This document shows positions 1 through 9,016 of a stretch of DNA of 64,000 nt, in pieces (the stretch's first letter is position 1; each line of letters starts with the position of its first letter). Source of the DNA: Paraburkholderia bonniea. Its GTDB lineage: Bacteria; Pseudomonadota; Gammaproteobacteria; Burkholderiales; Burkholderiaceae. The notes beneath the pieces were generated by a model. That model was not told the origin of the DNA. It searched no databases and saw nothing but the letters and a program-made list of their open reading frames with translations. A program made the position numbers and the translations under genes. The DNA is taken from positions 1,488,001 to 1,552,000 of the forward strand of contig NZ_QPEQ01000001.1 in the NCBI RefSeq assembly GCF_009455625.1, given 5' to 3'.

Positions 1-1240
1 GACCAGTACCGCCAGCGCTGCTGCCGCCAACCGCGCTTGTCAAGCCGCCGGTCACGCCACTCAGCAATCCTGTGACCGGAGCGAGCGGGCCGCTGCCCGT
101 TGCGCCGCCCGCACCACCGGTCAAGCCACCCGTCAAACCACTGAGCAGCCCAGTTATGGGAGCCAGCGGGCCACTGCCGGTCGTGCCGCTAGCTCCGCCA
201 GTCAAGCCACTAAGCAACCCGGTGACCGGTGCTAGTGGGTTCGTTCCGGTGCCGCCAGTTAGCAGGCCACCCACGGAGGCGATGGCTTTGCCGCTATCTG
301 ATGTGAGATTGCCCACGCCGCTGGTGATGGGATTGTTGCCGGTTGACGAAACGAGGCTGCCGGTTTTCATCAGCGTGCCGCCGACGCCTGCGAGGAGTCC
401 ATTGAGCGGTGCGCCAAGGCCGGTGACGTTGCCGACGGTCTGCGTGGTGTTCGCCACGAGCGATGTGATGGGCGTAATGGCTGTGCTGAGTGTTTGGGTG
501 ACTTGCTGGACTGGGCCGGTTGAGAGCGCGGTGGTGAGCGTGCCGCCACCGTTTGTCACGACGCCGCCGAGCGTATCGACGAGGCCGCCCAGCGGTGTAG
601 TTAGCGGAGCTAACGGGGCGAGTGGCCCGCTGCCGAGACTTCTCACCAGGTTGCCCGTGCTGGAGACGGCGCCACCTACTTCACCCACCGCACCGCCCAC
701 ACTGGCTAGTGTGACGCCGACGGGGTTGGTGCTGGCACCTAGTTGCCCGAGGCCTTGCGCTACGCCATTGCCCAGGGTTGAGACGGCACCGCCGACGTGC
801 TGCACGATGCCGCCCGCTGCTTGAGTGGTGGCGGGATTAACGCCGGGCAGGGTTTGCGAGGCGATGACCGTGCCAACGCCCGAGACTGCTGTGCCCACGT
901 CAGAGACCACGCCACCTGATTTGGCTACGACCAGGCCTACCGGATTGGCTGATGCAGTGCCGCCGCCGTTACCGCCTGAACCGCCTCCGCCACCACCTGA
1001 ACCGCCGCCAGAGCCGCCACCCGAACCACCACCGGAGCCGCCGCCTGAACCACCACCCGAACCTCCGCCTGTGCCTGTGTTGGTATCGCCACCGCCAGTT
1101 GTAATCGTGCCAGCGCCTTTCGCGCCGGTTCCTGAGCTTAGGCTTCCCGAGCCGCCGCAGGCGGCGAGTGAAAGCATGGCTGTTACGGCTGCAGTAATCA
1201 TCGTTGCCCGTAACACGCTGAAAGTAGTTTGAGTGTTCAT
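1..1240 (-). CDS. Gly/Ser-rich collagen-like repeat lipoprotein (C-terminus outside window)
   Basis: Reads on the minus strand from the ATG at 1240 and is still open at position 1, so it is partial (at least 413 codons). The N-terminus has a lipoprotein signal with lipobox LAAC and Cys at residue 28, so export and lipidation are expected. A (GGGS)n linker lies at about residues 60-95. It is followed by low-complexity Gly/Thr/Val/Leu sequence with repeated units of the form PLAPVTGLLSGLTGG near the left edge. Proteins of this style in Burkholderia are commonly labelled collagen-like triple-helix repeat proteins; strict G-X-Y periodicity is not obvious here. The plus strand is also open in this GC-rich repeat, but that reading has no signal or domain. 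Surface or envelope role is inferred; function unknown. Confidence 0.8.
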   Translation of the reverse strand, partial: MNTQTTFSVLRATMITAAVTAMLSLAACGGSGSLSSGTGAKGAGTITTGGGDTNTGTGGGSGGGSGGGSGGGSGGGSGGGSGGGGGGSGGNGGGTASANPVGLVVAKSGGVVSDVGTAVSGVGTVIASQTLPGVNPATTQAAGGIVQHVGGAVSTLGNGVAQGLGQLGASTNPVGVTLASVGGAVGEVGGAVSSTGNLVRSLGSGPLAPLAPLTTPLGGLVDTLGGVVTNGGGTLTTALSTGPVQQVTQTLSTAITPITSLVANTTQTVGNVTGLGAPLNGLLAGVGGTLMKTGSLVSSTGNNPITSGVGNLTSDSGKAIASVGGLLTGGTGTNPLAPVTGLLSGLTGGASGTTGSGPLAPITGLLSGLTGGLTGGAGGATGSGPLAPVTGLLSGVTGGLTSAVGGSSAGGTG

Positions 1241-2400
1241 GTTGCCCTCGTATCGCTTTGTTGTGGAATGGTGCCGCGCATGACTATCTGCAATAGCTGT
1301 GCCAGTTCCATTGCCGCCGATCGAGAAAAAGCATGAAAACCGGTAAATCTCAGACGCAGTAAGGATTGGATAAATTGCTACGCATATTTTTATTTAATGA
1401 AATATGGTTGAGTTAGTCAGATAAATCAATTTTTAAGCGCTGACGTAACGTAACGAACCCGATGGAATGTTACGTGGCGATGCGTAACGGGTAATTAATT
1501 GTGTATTTTTTTAGGCGAATGAAAATGAGCTGATTTTTATCTGTGTCGCAGATGCGCAACGGTGCTGACTTATGGTTAGTCCTATGTGTGCAGTGCATTT
1601 TTTAGGACTAATCTTTCTCCATGTTGCGTGGCGACAATTAAATTGAGTGAGCGAGGTTCGGAAAGATTGCTTAAAAAAGATTGCTGAACTATAAAGCTGG
1701 GATCTGGGCTGGGTATCGGGATATTTGCAGCAAGTAATCTACGGCAAGAAAAATGAATTTTTTTGTTGCGCAGCGGCTGGTTTTGAATAAAATTCTGAGC
1801 ATCCGCGCAAGAATTAAGAATCGAAATTGCCTGTGCTGCATGGCGTATGTTTGCTGCTGCAACGCAAGCCATGAAGATTTATCAAGGTAATCAACACTAG
1901 AGAGCAACAGGGTGCCGTAGCAGGAATCGGCATAAATTTCCGGGGGCGGAAAATGTCTGACACATTTGATGAGTTGTTCCGGCTCAGTATCACGATTGGC
2001 CGGAGAGCGCTACAACCTGGCGTGGGCTGCCCAAGTTCCGCGGGCATTGGGTTTCAGGCATTCTCATGCCGCACTGCATCGAATTCATCGGGTACAAAAC
2101 GGGTACGCACATCGGGTACACACATTTCTCGTCGCAGATACCTCTGTGAATACGAAAAATTTTAAATTGAATTAAAAATAATAACTAATAAATAAAGGTG
2201 GCTTCAGGAATCGGGGTAATTATTAAAAGAAGGGGGCAATATCGGGGAAGCTATCAGGCTGCATAAAACGTAATCTGCTGTAGTGCGTCAGACGTATCGT
2301 GTTAAAGCATGAAGGCAGTAATGAGGATTTGCTCGCTGACTAATGTGCTGCGCCTGACAGCGTGCGTCTGTTATATATTTTCATCAGTTTCGGGGGATTT
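1241..2400. other. AT-rich intergenic region between lipoprotein and flp
   Basis: This 1.16 kb gap is clearly richer in A+T than its flanks. Only short overlapping ORFs (under 100 codons) occur on both strands and none resembles a known family. It should hold the divergent promoters of the lipoprotein and the Tad operon. A motif ACGTAAC is repeated at 1443-1455 and inverted as GTTACGT at 1469-1475, which could be a binding site. A stretch at about 1960-2110 has more normal base composition and might be a gene remnant, but I could not assign it. Confidence 0.5.
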
Positions 2401-2613
2401 ATGAAAAATATCGTCAAACGTTTTCTGACAGAAAACAAGGGTGTCACGGCCATTGAATATGGTCTGATTGCGGGGATTATCGCTGTCGGTATCGTCACTG
2501 CGACGACCGGCGTAAAAACCGCGATTGTTTCTACCTTTAATGCGGTTGCAAGCGCCTTGCCGAGCGGCACCGCAGGCGGCGGTGGCACAGGGGGCGGAAC
2601 CGGTGGCGGCTAG
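2401..2613 (+). CDS. flp: Flp/Fap type IVc pilin
   Basis: Major pilin subunit of the Tad pilus, 70 aa. The ATG at 2401 is preceded by a GGGGG ribosome-binding site. A short basic leader ends at Gly14, followed by VTAIEYGLIAG, giving the conserved Glu at +5 and Tyr at +6 of Flp prepilins. One hydrophobic helix (about residues 20-45) drives polymerisation. The last 15 residues are almost all Gly and Thr, an unusual tail for Flp. It sits first in the Tad locus, and a hairpin downstream may lower expression of the assembly genes relative to the pilin. The prepilin peptidase encoded next should process it. Confidence 0.93.
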   Translation: MKNIVKRFLTENKGVTAIEYGLIAGIIAVGIVTATTGVKTAIVSTFNAVASALPSGTAGGGGTGGGTGGG

Positions 2614-2712
2614 GCCAATAGGTGCAATGATTCAGCGCTGGTTATTAAGCTGGGTTAACCTGGTTTAAATGATCCGGCTAGCCAGGTTATTTACTGTCAA
2701 TAATCTGCCATT

Positions 2713-2754
2713 AATCCGCCTGACGCGCATGCGAATGAGCGTTTCAGGCGGATT
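2713..2754 (+). terminator. Hairpin between flp and prepilin peptidase gene
   Basis: Perfect 11-bp inverted repeat (AATCCGCCTGA at 2713-2723, TCAGGCGGATT at 2744-2754) with a 20-nt loop. There is no strong T-tract, so it is more likely a partial terminator or 3' stabiliser of the flp message than a full stop. Confidence 0.45.
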
Positions 2755-2775
2755 GTTCTGCCAGTTGAGTGAAAC

Positions 2776-3276
2776 ATGGATGTGCACTTCAGCAGCGTTC
2801 TCTTTGTAGCCTGGGCGATAGCCGTGGCGGTGTGCGATTGCCGCAGCCGGCGGATTCCCAATGCCCTGGTTATCGCGGGCTTTGCTGTGGCAATGACAAG
2901 CACGCTGCTTCATCTCAATCCATTTGGTCTTGCTCCCGGCGAGGCCTTGTTAGGCGCGGCGGTTGGTCTGGTCGCGCTGCTGCCGTTTTTTGTGCTGCGC
3001 GTGATGGGCGCTGCCGACGTCAAGGTGTTCGCGGTGCTGGGTGCCTGGTGCGGGATGCATCCATTGCTCGGTTTATGGGTGGCCGCCAGCCTGGCCGCTG
3101 GGGTGCATGCGATGGCGTTGTTGCTGGCCGCACGTCCCCATGTCGCATGGGGCGGGCGGCGGGCGGCACCGACCTTTGCGCTGGCGGGCCGGCGTTCCAC
3201 GCCTTATGCCGCTTGCCTGACCGTGCCCGCGCTGGCCTGGCTGGCGGTGCAATTTGTCACGGGCGTGGTGTCATGA
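2776..3276 (+). CDS. cpaA: A24 family prepilin peptidase (CpaA/TadV)
   Basis: Inner-membrane aspartyl protease of 166 aa that removes the leader of Flp and TadE-type prepilins. Two candidate catalytic aspartates are visible: one in the N-terminal CDCRSRRIPN segment (family pattern D-x-R-x-x-x-I-P-N) and one in GAADVKV, the counterpart of the GxGD motif. Several hydrophobic segments span the chain, and the short length without an N-methylase domain is typical of TadV. The stop overlaps the tadE start (ATGA), indicating translational coupling. Confidence 0.9.
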   Translation: MDVHFSSVLFVAWAIAVAVCDCRSRRIPNALVIAGFAVAMTSTLLHLNPFGLAPGEALLGAAVGLVALLPFFVLRVMGAADVKVFAVLGAWCGMHPLLGLWVAASLAAGVHAMALLLAARPHVAWGGRRAAPTFALAGRRSTPYAACLTVPALAWLAVQFVTGVVS

Positions 3277-3755
3277 CCCGGCCTTCGTTCACGTGGTACG
3301 GCTCCAGGCCCTCCATGCCGCGCATGCGTGGCAGCACGGCGGTGGAGTTCGCCATGATTTTTCCGCTGTTTTTCCTGATCCTGTACGGGGTTGTCACGTT
3401 CAGCCTGATCTTCGTCGCGCAGCAGAGCTTGACGCTGGCCGCCGAAGAAGGTGCGCGCGCCGCGCTCAATTATCAGAAGGCGAAAGACGTTCCCACGGCA
3501 CTCGCAGCTCGCGCCAGTGCCGCCTGTAGCGCCGCCACCGGAACGGTCGGCTGGCTGGCCGGGCGCTACGCTAGTTGCGTGGCGACACCCGCGGCATGCG
3601 CTTCTAATGCCGCGATGCAATGCGTGCAAGTCACGCTGACCTACAACTACGCGGGCAAACCGCTGGTGCCAACGCTGCCACTGCTGAGTCTGGCTTTGCC
3701 CGCCGTGCTGTCGAGCAGCGCCGTGGTGCAGCTTAATCCGGGATATCTGCTGTGA
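3273..3755 (+). CDS. tadE: TadE-family pseudopilin
   Basis: Minor pilin-like protein of 160 aa. The ATG at 3273 overlaps the cpaA stop by 4 bp; an upstream extension in the same frame would lie wholly inside cpaA and is rejected. The segment RGSTAVEFAMIFPLFFLILYG carries the TadE prepilin pattern: cleavage after Gly20, Glu at +5, then a hydrophobic helix. The C-terminal part is predicted periplasmic and contains four Cys that may form disulphides. Role: initiation or tip component of the Flp pilus, by family knowledge. Confidence 0.9.
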   Translation: MTRPSFTWYGSRPSMPRMRGSTAVEFAMIFPLFFLILYGVVTFSLIFVAQQSLTLAAEEGARAALNYQKAKDVPTALAARASAACSAATGTVGWLAGRYASCVATPAACASNAAMQCVQVTLTYNYAGKPLVPTLPLLSLALPAVLSSSAVVQLNPGYLL

Positions 3756-3849
3756 GCGCTCTTGCCCGATTTCATCCGCCCATCGCTTGTGCCCGCCGTG
3801 GTGCACGCATCCTGGGTTTATTCCACTCGATAGAAATAGAGCATCCGTC

Positions 3850-4764
3850 ATGCCGCATCTGACTCGAATCGTCGCTGGTGTGCTGATCGTCCTGGCACTG
3901 CTGCTGGGGCTCGTGGCGTGGATGCTGGCGCGTCGGCCAGCGCCACCTGTTGCTGCTCCGGCGCTGGCTCAGGTGACGTTTCCGGTGGTGCTCACTACAC
4001 GTCCTTTGCCTGCGGGCAAGCCGATTACGCTCGATGCGCTGCGGGTCCAGCCGCTGCCAGTTCATCCCGATGGCGCATTTGCCGATGCGGCCGCGCTCGT
4101 TGGCCGCGTGCCGGTGGCGGATATCGGGGCTGCGGCACCGGTGTTCGAAGTGCAACTGTCGTCGGGGCTGGCTGAGGACATTCAGCCGGGGCAGCGCGCG
4201 ATTGCGGTGCGCGTCGATGAAACGAATGCGGTAGGTAATCGCGTGCGGCCGGGCGATGTCGTCGATGTGTTTTTCACGCTCAAGCGTGAGCCGGGGGCGG
4301 GGGTCACCGGCGGGGCGGAAGTCGATCAGACCCAGGCGCGCTTGCTGCTATCGAAGATTCAGGTGCTGACGTTTGGCAACACCACGGTTACTGGCAGCAC
4401 GACGCCTGAGCAGAATGAGCCGAACGCCATGGCCCGCACGGCAGTGCTGGCGGTGCCGATGAGCGAGATCACCCGGCTCGCGCTGGCGGAGGCCAACGGT
4501 CGTCTGCTACTGGCGCTGCGTAATCCAAAAGATGAAGACGTGGTTGATCCACGAGCGTTTGCTGCGCTTCCCGGTGTGCTGAAAACCACCGGGCAAGGTG
4601 CGTTGCAGGATGTGTCGACGCAAGCGGCGGCGGGCGTGGCGCTGGATGCGCTGGCAGGGGGCGCGCACCCGGGCTCGTCTGTGACGCGCGCGCCGAGAGC
4701 GCCGCGTGCTGCGGGGGGTATCGAGGTGATTCGCGCGGGGCGGGCGGAAACCGTCGCCTGGTAA
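3850..4764 (+). CDS. cpaB: Flp pilus assembly protein CpaB/RcpC
   Basis: Periplasmic, membrane-anchored partner of the CpaC secretin, 304 aa. Start chosen at ATG 3850 because an N-terminal hydrophobic anchor (about residues 8-27) follows at once. A SAF-like domain lies at about 45-110 (VVLTTRPLPAGKPITLDALR), followed by the RcpC core with IAVRVDETNAVGNRVRPGD, the best conserved stretch of the family. The C-terminus is Ala/Arg-rich and low complexity. A degenerate 12-bp repeat crosses the stop codon. Confidence 0.9.
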   Translation: MPHLTRIVAGVLIVLALLLGLVAWMLARRPAPPVAAPALAQVTFPVVLTTRPLPAGKPITLDALRVQPLPVHPDGAFADAAALVGRVPVADIGAAAPVFEVQLSSGLAEDIQPGQRAIAVRVDETNAVGNRVRPGDVVDVFFTLKREPGAGVTGGAEVDQTQARLLLSKIQVLTFGNTTVTGSTTPEQNEPNAMARTAVLAVPMSEITRLALAEANGRLLLALRNPKDEDVVDPRAFAALPGVLKTTGQGALQDVSTQAAAGVALDALAGGAHPGSSVTRAPRAPRAAGGIEVIRAGRAETVAW

Positions 4765-4800
4765 TGCCTGTAACGCGCCTGGTAACGCGCTTGGTAACGC
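4756..4800 (+). repeat. Degenerate 12-bp tandem repeat across the cpaB stop codon
   Basis: About four units resembling GCCTGGTAACGC (4756-4765, 4766-4776, 4777-4788, 4789-4800). The TAA stop of cpaB at 4762-4764 is part of the first unit. Units 3 and 4 differ at one base. Confidence 0.7.
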
Positions 4801-4895
4801 CTGATAGAGGATGGGGTGTGAGCTGAGTTCTGCTTTCGGTTCTGGTTTCAGGGAGAGGGCGGTGATCCTGAGCGCCGCTATAACAAAACAACACA

Positions 4896-6254
4896 ATGAA
4901 AAAACAAATTCTGGCCTTCGAGGTGGTGTTGCGGCGCGGTGCGCTGGCGCTGGTTGTCCTGCTGGGTGGGGCGGCTGCGCCGGGCTGGGCCGACGAAGCC
5001 GCAGGCACGACACTTGAACTCGCGGTTGGGGCGCAACAGACGCTGGCCACGGGATTCATGCCGCAACGCATCGCCGTGGGTGACCCGAGCGTCGCGGATG
5101 TGCTGGTGTTGCGTGGCGACAAGCGGGGCGGTTTGCTGCTGGTGGGTAAGTCGGCGGGCACGACGAATGTGATGCTGTGGCCGCGCAATGACGCGCCGCC
5201 GCGCACCTATACCGTCAATGTGACGACGCGCGCCGCGCACGCGCTGCTGGGCGGCAATGCTCCCGCGGTCAAGGTGCTGGGCAACACCACGCTGATTTCC
5301 GGTTCGACGCCGACGATGGAAACCCATCAGCGTGCGGTGGCCGCCGCCAGCGGCATGCAAGGCAAGGATGGCACCGTGGCGGATGTCTCGACGGTTGCTT
5401 CGCGGGCGGTGGTGCAGGTGGATGTGCGGGTGGTGGAATTTAGCCGCTCGGTGCTCAAGCAGATCGGTTTTAATTTTTTTCGCCAGAGCAGCAACGGTTT
5501 TTCGTTCGGTTCGTTTGCTCCTGCCTCGCCTACAGGGGTGGCGACGGGCACGCTGCCGGCGCTTGGCACGCCGATCTCGTCGGCTTTCAACCTGGTTTTC
5601 AACTACGCCTCCTCGGGCATTTTCACCAACCTGAGCCTGATGGAGAGCAACAATCTCGCCCGCATTCTGGCGGAACCCACGTTAGTCGCGCTCTCCGGGC
5701 AGAGCGCGAGCTTTCTGGCGGGCGGCGAGATTCCAGTGCCCGTGCCGGAAGCGCTGGGTTCCACTTCGATTCAGTACAAACCGTATGGCATTGGCCTGAC
5801 CGTGACGCCAACGGTGTTAAGCCCGCAGCGCATCGCGCTCAAGGTCGCGCCCGAAGCCAGCGAGCTGGACTTCGTGCATGCGGTGACGGTGAACAGCATC
5901 TCGGTGCCGGCGATCACGACACGGCGCGCGGATACGACGGTAGAGCTAGGCGATGGCGAGAGCTTCGTGATTGGCGGGCTGATCGACCGGGAGACGGCGT
6001 CGAACGTGAGCAAGGTGCCGTTGCTGGGTGATCTACCGGTCATCGGCACGTTTTTTAAACAGCTGAATTACCAGCAAAACGACAAAGAGCTGGTGATTAT
6101 CGTGACCCCGCATCTGGTGTCGCCGCTGGCGAAGGGCGCGGTGCTGCCCATGACGCCGGGCGAGCAGTCTGAGCAGCGCAATGCGCCAGTGTGGCGGGCG
6201 TTGATAGGCGGGGCGGCCGCGCCGCGCACGCTGGTGCCGGGGTTTTCCCGATGA
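4896..6254 (+). CDS. cpaC: Tad secretin CpaC/RcpA
   Basis: Outer-membrane secretin ring subunit (452 aa) through which the Flp pilus leaves the cell. An N-terminal signal peptide ends near residue 33 (GWADEA). A pilus-assembly N domain follows (MPQRIAVGDPSVADVLVLRG, residues about 50-70), then a BON-like region and the secretin domain (about 170-420). The latter shows VDVRVVEFSR, ILAEPTLVALSGQSASFLAGGE and ELVIIVTPHLVSPL, the closing strand signature of bacterial type II/III secretins. It is slightly shorter than some homologues, with no sign of truncation. Its stop overlaps the start of a small ORF. Confidence 0.95.
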   Translation: MKKQILAFEVVLRRGALALVVLLGGAAAPGWADEAAGTTLELAVGAQQTLATGFMPQRIAVGDPSVADVLVLRGDKRGGLLLVGKSAGTTNVMLWPRNDAPPRTYTVNVTTRAAHALLGGNAPAVKVLGNTTLISGSTPTMETHQRAVAAASGMQGKDGTVADVSTVASRAVVQVDVRVVEFSRSVLKQIGFNFFRQSSNGFSFGSFAPASPTGVATGTLPALGTPISSAFNLVFNYASSGIFTNLSLMESNNLARILAEPTLVALSGQSASFLAGGEIPVPVPEALGSTSIQYKPYGIGLTVTPTVLSPQRIALKVAPEASELDFVHAVTVNSISVPAITTRRADTTVELGDGESFVIGGLIDRETASNVSKVPLLGDLPVIGTFFKQLNYQQNDKELVIIVTPHLVSPLAKGAVLPMTPGEQSEQRNAPVWRALIGGAAAPRTLVPGFSR

Positions 6255-6439
6255 GTGCGCGTGGGGCGATGGTGCGGCGCGGCCAGGACGCGAGTGTGGT
6301 GTTCCGTCTAGCACGTGCGGCAGGGGGCTTAGCCCGTGACAGTCAGACTGAGGCAAATCATCCGGTGTGCTACGTGATGACGGTGCGGAGGCCGCTGAAG
6401 GATGTTCGAGATGAATGCGAGAACCAGTCCGTTGACTGA
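6251..6439 (+). CDS. Small hypothetical ORF after cpaC
   Basis: A 62-codon frame whose ATG overlaps the cpaC stop (ATGA), which suggests coupling. It is Arg-rich with two Cys near the C-terminus; no domain, signal or membrane segment is seen. It overlaps the start of the cpaE reading frame by 29 bp. It could be a small accessory protein or merely an open leader of cpaE. No family recognised. Confidence 0.3.
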   Translation: MSARGAMVRRGQDASVVFRLARAAGGLARDSQTEANHPVCYVMTVRRPLKDVRDECENQSVD

Positions 6440-7648
6440 AACCGTGCTGAGCGATTGTTTCGTGCTCGCCTCGCCAAACGGGGGCCTGTCCAGTGGCTGG
6501 CCCGGGTTCTGGCGTCCGCTGGCACGATGGACGCGGTGACGCTTGAACCGGCGTTGCTCAAGCAACGCATTGCCACGCTGAACCCAGCGCTGGTGTTCAT
6601 TGATTTTTCGGCCGGCCAGGGGGCGGCGGCCAGCGCTGCTGTAAACGCGGTGCGCACGGCTTATCCTGGGTTGCAGGTGATTGCGCTGGGCTTGCTCAAC
6701 GAGCCGGAAAGCGCGCTCGCGGCGTTGCGTGCGGGAGTGCGTGATTTCATTGATCTGAGCGGCCCGGAGGCAGACGCGTTACGCATTACCCAGCAAGTGC
6801 TGGCGCACCAGATCGAGCCCGTGAGCCGCCATGGCCGCCTGACGGTTGTGCTGGGCGCGCGGGTCGGCATGGGGGTGAGCACGCTGGCGGCCAATCTGGC
6901 GGTGCTATTGCACCGGCGCGGAGTGGCGCAAGGGCGGCAGGCGGCGCTGCTGGATTTGGGCTTGCCAGCCGGTGATGGCGCGCTGCTGCTCGATACCCGC
7001 AGCGAATTCGATTTCGTCACGGCGGTGCGCAATCTGCGCCGTTTCGACCAGACTTTTGTCCACACCGCGCTGTCGCATCACGCCAGCGGCCTGGCGCTGA
7101 CGACACTGCCCGCCGATCTGGCAGAGATGCGCACTGTGTCGTATGCCGCGTCGATCAATCTGCTGAACCGCCTGCGGGCGTTTTTTGACCAGCAGATTGT
7201 CGATCTGGGTGGTTTTTCGAATCGTGAATTTATCGCTCACGTGGTGCAAGCCGCCGACGAAGCATGGCTGGTGTGCGACCAGGGCGTGGCTTCGGTGATC
7301 TCCGCCGCTGACACGCTGGAGGCGCTGCGCGCTGACCTGCCCGAGGTCGCCAAGGTGCAACTGATCGTGAACAAATACGATCCGGAGCTGAGTCTGGCTG
7401 CGCCACAGATTGCCCAGCGCCTGGGCCTGCCTTTGCTGGCGAGCCTGCCCGAGCGCCGGGTGGCGCTGGGCCAGGCGGCCAATCACGGCCATCTGCTGGC
7501 TGAGACCTCAACGCGGGATGCCTATGTCCGCGCCCTTGAACCGTTGCTGGAACGCCTGGGCGGCACAGCACTCACGTCCTCCGCGCGCGCAAGCGGGGCG
7601 CTGGATGCGCTCAGGCGTTTTCTTCCACCTTCCCACAAGCGGTCATAG
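6411..7648 (+). CDS. cpaE: Tad localisation ATPase-like CpaE/TadZ, with apparent frameshift
   Basis: MinD/ParA-like protein that places the Tad machine. The expected start is ATG 6411 (AAGGA eight bases upstream), reading MNARTSPLTETVLSDCFVLAS. That frame leaves the family near a run of five G at 6480-6484, and the remaining 390 or so residues continue in another frame to 7648. Adding one G restores a continuous protein of about 412 aa. Without correction, only a TTG at 6455 or ATG 6527 could start the main frame. A receiver-like N-terminal half is followed by a ParA fold; the P-loop reads GARVGMGVST, lacking the usual Lys. Downstream cpaF starts 4 bp later. Confidence 0.85.
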
Positions 7649-7651
7649 ACG

Positions 7652-9016
7652 ATGGCAAAAGACATTGAGTTTGCCGACGATGCTCCTTCGTTCGCGCACA
7701 GCCAGCAGTTTCAGGACATCAAGAATGCTGCGCACGAGCATCTGCTGACCCGCATCGAAGAACTGGGCGCGGAGTTTGGCCGCTGGTCGCGTCAGGCGAT
7801 CAACCAGTTCGTCGATCTGGAGATCGACAGCTTCGTGCGCCTGCGCCGGATTCCGATCAACGAAAGCGAAGTCAGGCTGATTGCTGAAGCGCTGACCAAG
7901 GAGCTCGCGGGTTTTGGCCCGATTGAGGACCTGCTGCAGGATCCGGCGGTAGAAGACATCCTGATCAACGGCTACAACGACGTTTATGTTTCGCGTCACG
8001 GCATTCTGGCGAAAATCCCGGTGCGTTTTGCGGATAACGCCCATTTGCTGCGTATCGTGCGGCGCATTCTGGCGCCGATCGGACGCCGCCTCGACGAATC
8101 GAATCCGATGGTCGATGCGCGGTTGGCGGATGGCGGACGGGTGAATGTCGTGATCGAGCCGCTGTCCATCGACGGGCCGATTGTTTCGATCCGCAAGTTT
8201 CGCAAAGACCCGTTGCGGCCTGACGATCTGCTGGGCAACGGCACCTATAACCATGAGATCGGCGCGTTGCTGGAAGCGGCGGTGAACGCGCGCTGCAACG
8301 TGCTGGTCGCGGGTGGCACAAGCTCGGGCAAGACCTCGTTGCTGAATGCGCTGGCGTTTCATATTCCAGAGACCGAGCGGGTCGTGACGATTGAAGACAC
8401 CGCCGAGCTATCGCTGAATCATCCTCATGTGGTGCGCCTCGAAAGCCGTCCCGGCGGGTTTGACGGCTCGGGCCTGGTGACCATCCGCGACCTGTTGCGC
8501 AACACGCTGCGGATGCGGCCAGACCGGATCATCGTCGGCGAAGTGCGGGGTGGGGAAGTGCTGGAAATGCTGCAGGCAATGAATACCGGCCACGATGGCT
8601 CGATGGGGACGGTCCACGCCAGCTCGCCACGTGAATGCCTGTACCGGCTCGAAATGCTGGCGGGCTTCGCTGGGTTTCAAGGCACTGAATCCAGCTTGCG
8701 GCGGCAGATTGCCAATGCGATTGATTTCATCGTTCAGATCGGGCGGCTATCGAATGGCCGGCGGCGGATTTTGTCGATCACCGAAGTAACCGGACTGTCG
8801 GACAACATCATTGCGACCCAGGAGCTGTATCGCTATGAGCCGGTGACGGGCGTGGATGGTGAGGAGCGCGATCAATGGGTGTCGCTGGGAATCCACCCGC
8901 ATTCGCCGAAGCTGGCGCGCTTCAGGCAAGCGCTGGGTGGTGGAGGGGGGGCGGGTGGTGTAGGCGGCGGTATGAGCGGCTTTGGTGGCTTTGGCGGCGG
9001 GGGCTTCAATGTCTAG
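7652..9016 (+). CDS. cpaF: Tad pilus secretion ATPase CpaF/TadA
   Basis: Cytoplasmic hexameric ATPase of the type II/IV secretion family, 454 aa, powering Flp assembly. Walker [10 protein letters not shown] is at residues 221-229. A Walker B-like [17 protein letters not shown] and the His-containing [19 protein letters not shown] follow in the usual order. The N-terminal domain contains [17 protein letters not shown], the typical TadA/VirB11 stretch. The C-terminus ends in a Gly-rich tail (about 25 residues) that looks disordered. Its stop lies 8 bp inside tadB, so the two are coupled. Confidence 0.96.
   Translation: MAKDIEFADDAPSFAHSQQFQDIKNAAHEHLLTRIEELGAEFGRWSRQAINQFVDLEIDSFVRLRRIPINESEVRLIAEALTKELAGFGPIEDLLQDPAVEDILINGYNDVYVSRHGILAKIPVRFADNAHLLRIVRRILAPIGRRLDESNPMVDARLADGGRVNVVIEPLSIDGPIVSIRKFRKDPLRPDDLLGNGTYNHEIGALLEAAVNARCNVLVAGGTSSGKTSLLNALAFHIPETERVVTIEDTAELSLNHPHVVRLESRPGGFDGSGLVTIRDLLRNTLRMRPDRIIVGEVRGGEVLEMLQAMNTGHDGSMGTVHASSPRECLYRLEMLAGFAGFQGTESSLRRQIANAIDFIVQIGRLSNGRRRILSITEVTGLSDNIIATQELYRYEPVTGVDGEERDQWVSLGIHPHSPKLARFRQALGGGGGAGGVGGGMSGFGGFGGGGFNV

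Noticed and set aside
72-1232. Two long plus-strand ORFs at the left end
   Set aside because: They are Pro-rich complements of the Gly-rich minus-strand lipoprotein, which has a start, signal peptide and lipobox.
2200-2400. Sigma-54 promoter for flp
   Set aside because: Several GG-rich stretches occur, but none has GG-N10-GC with the TGGCAC/TTGC context.
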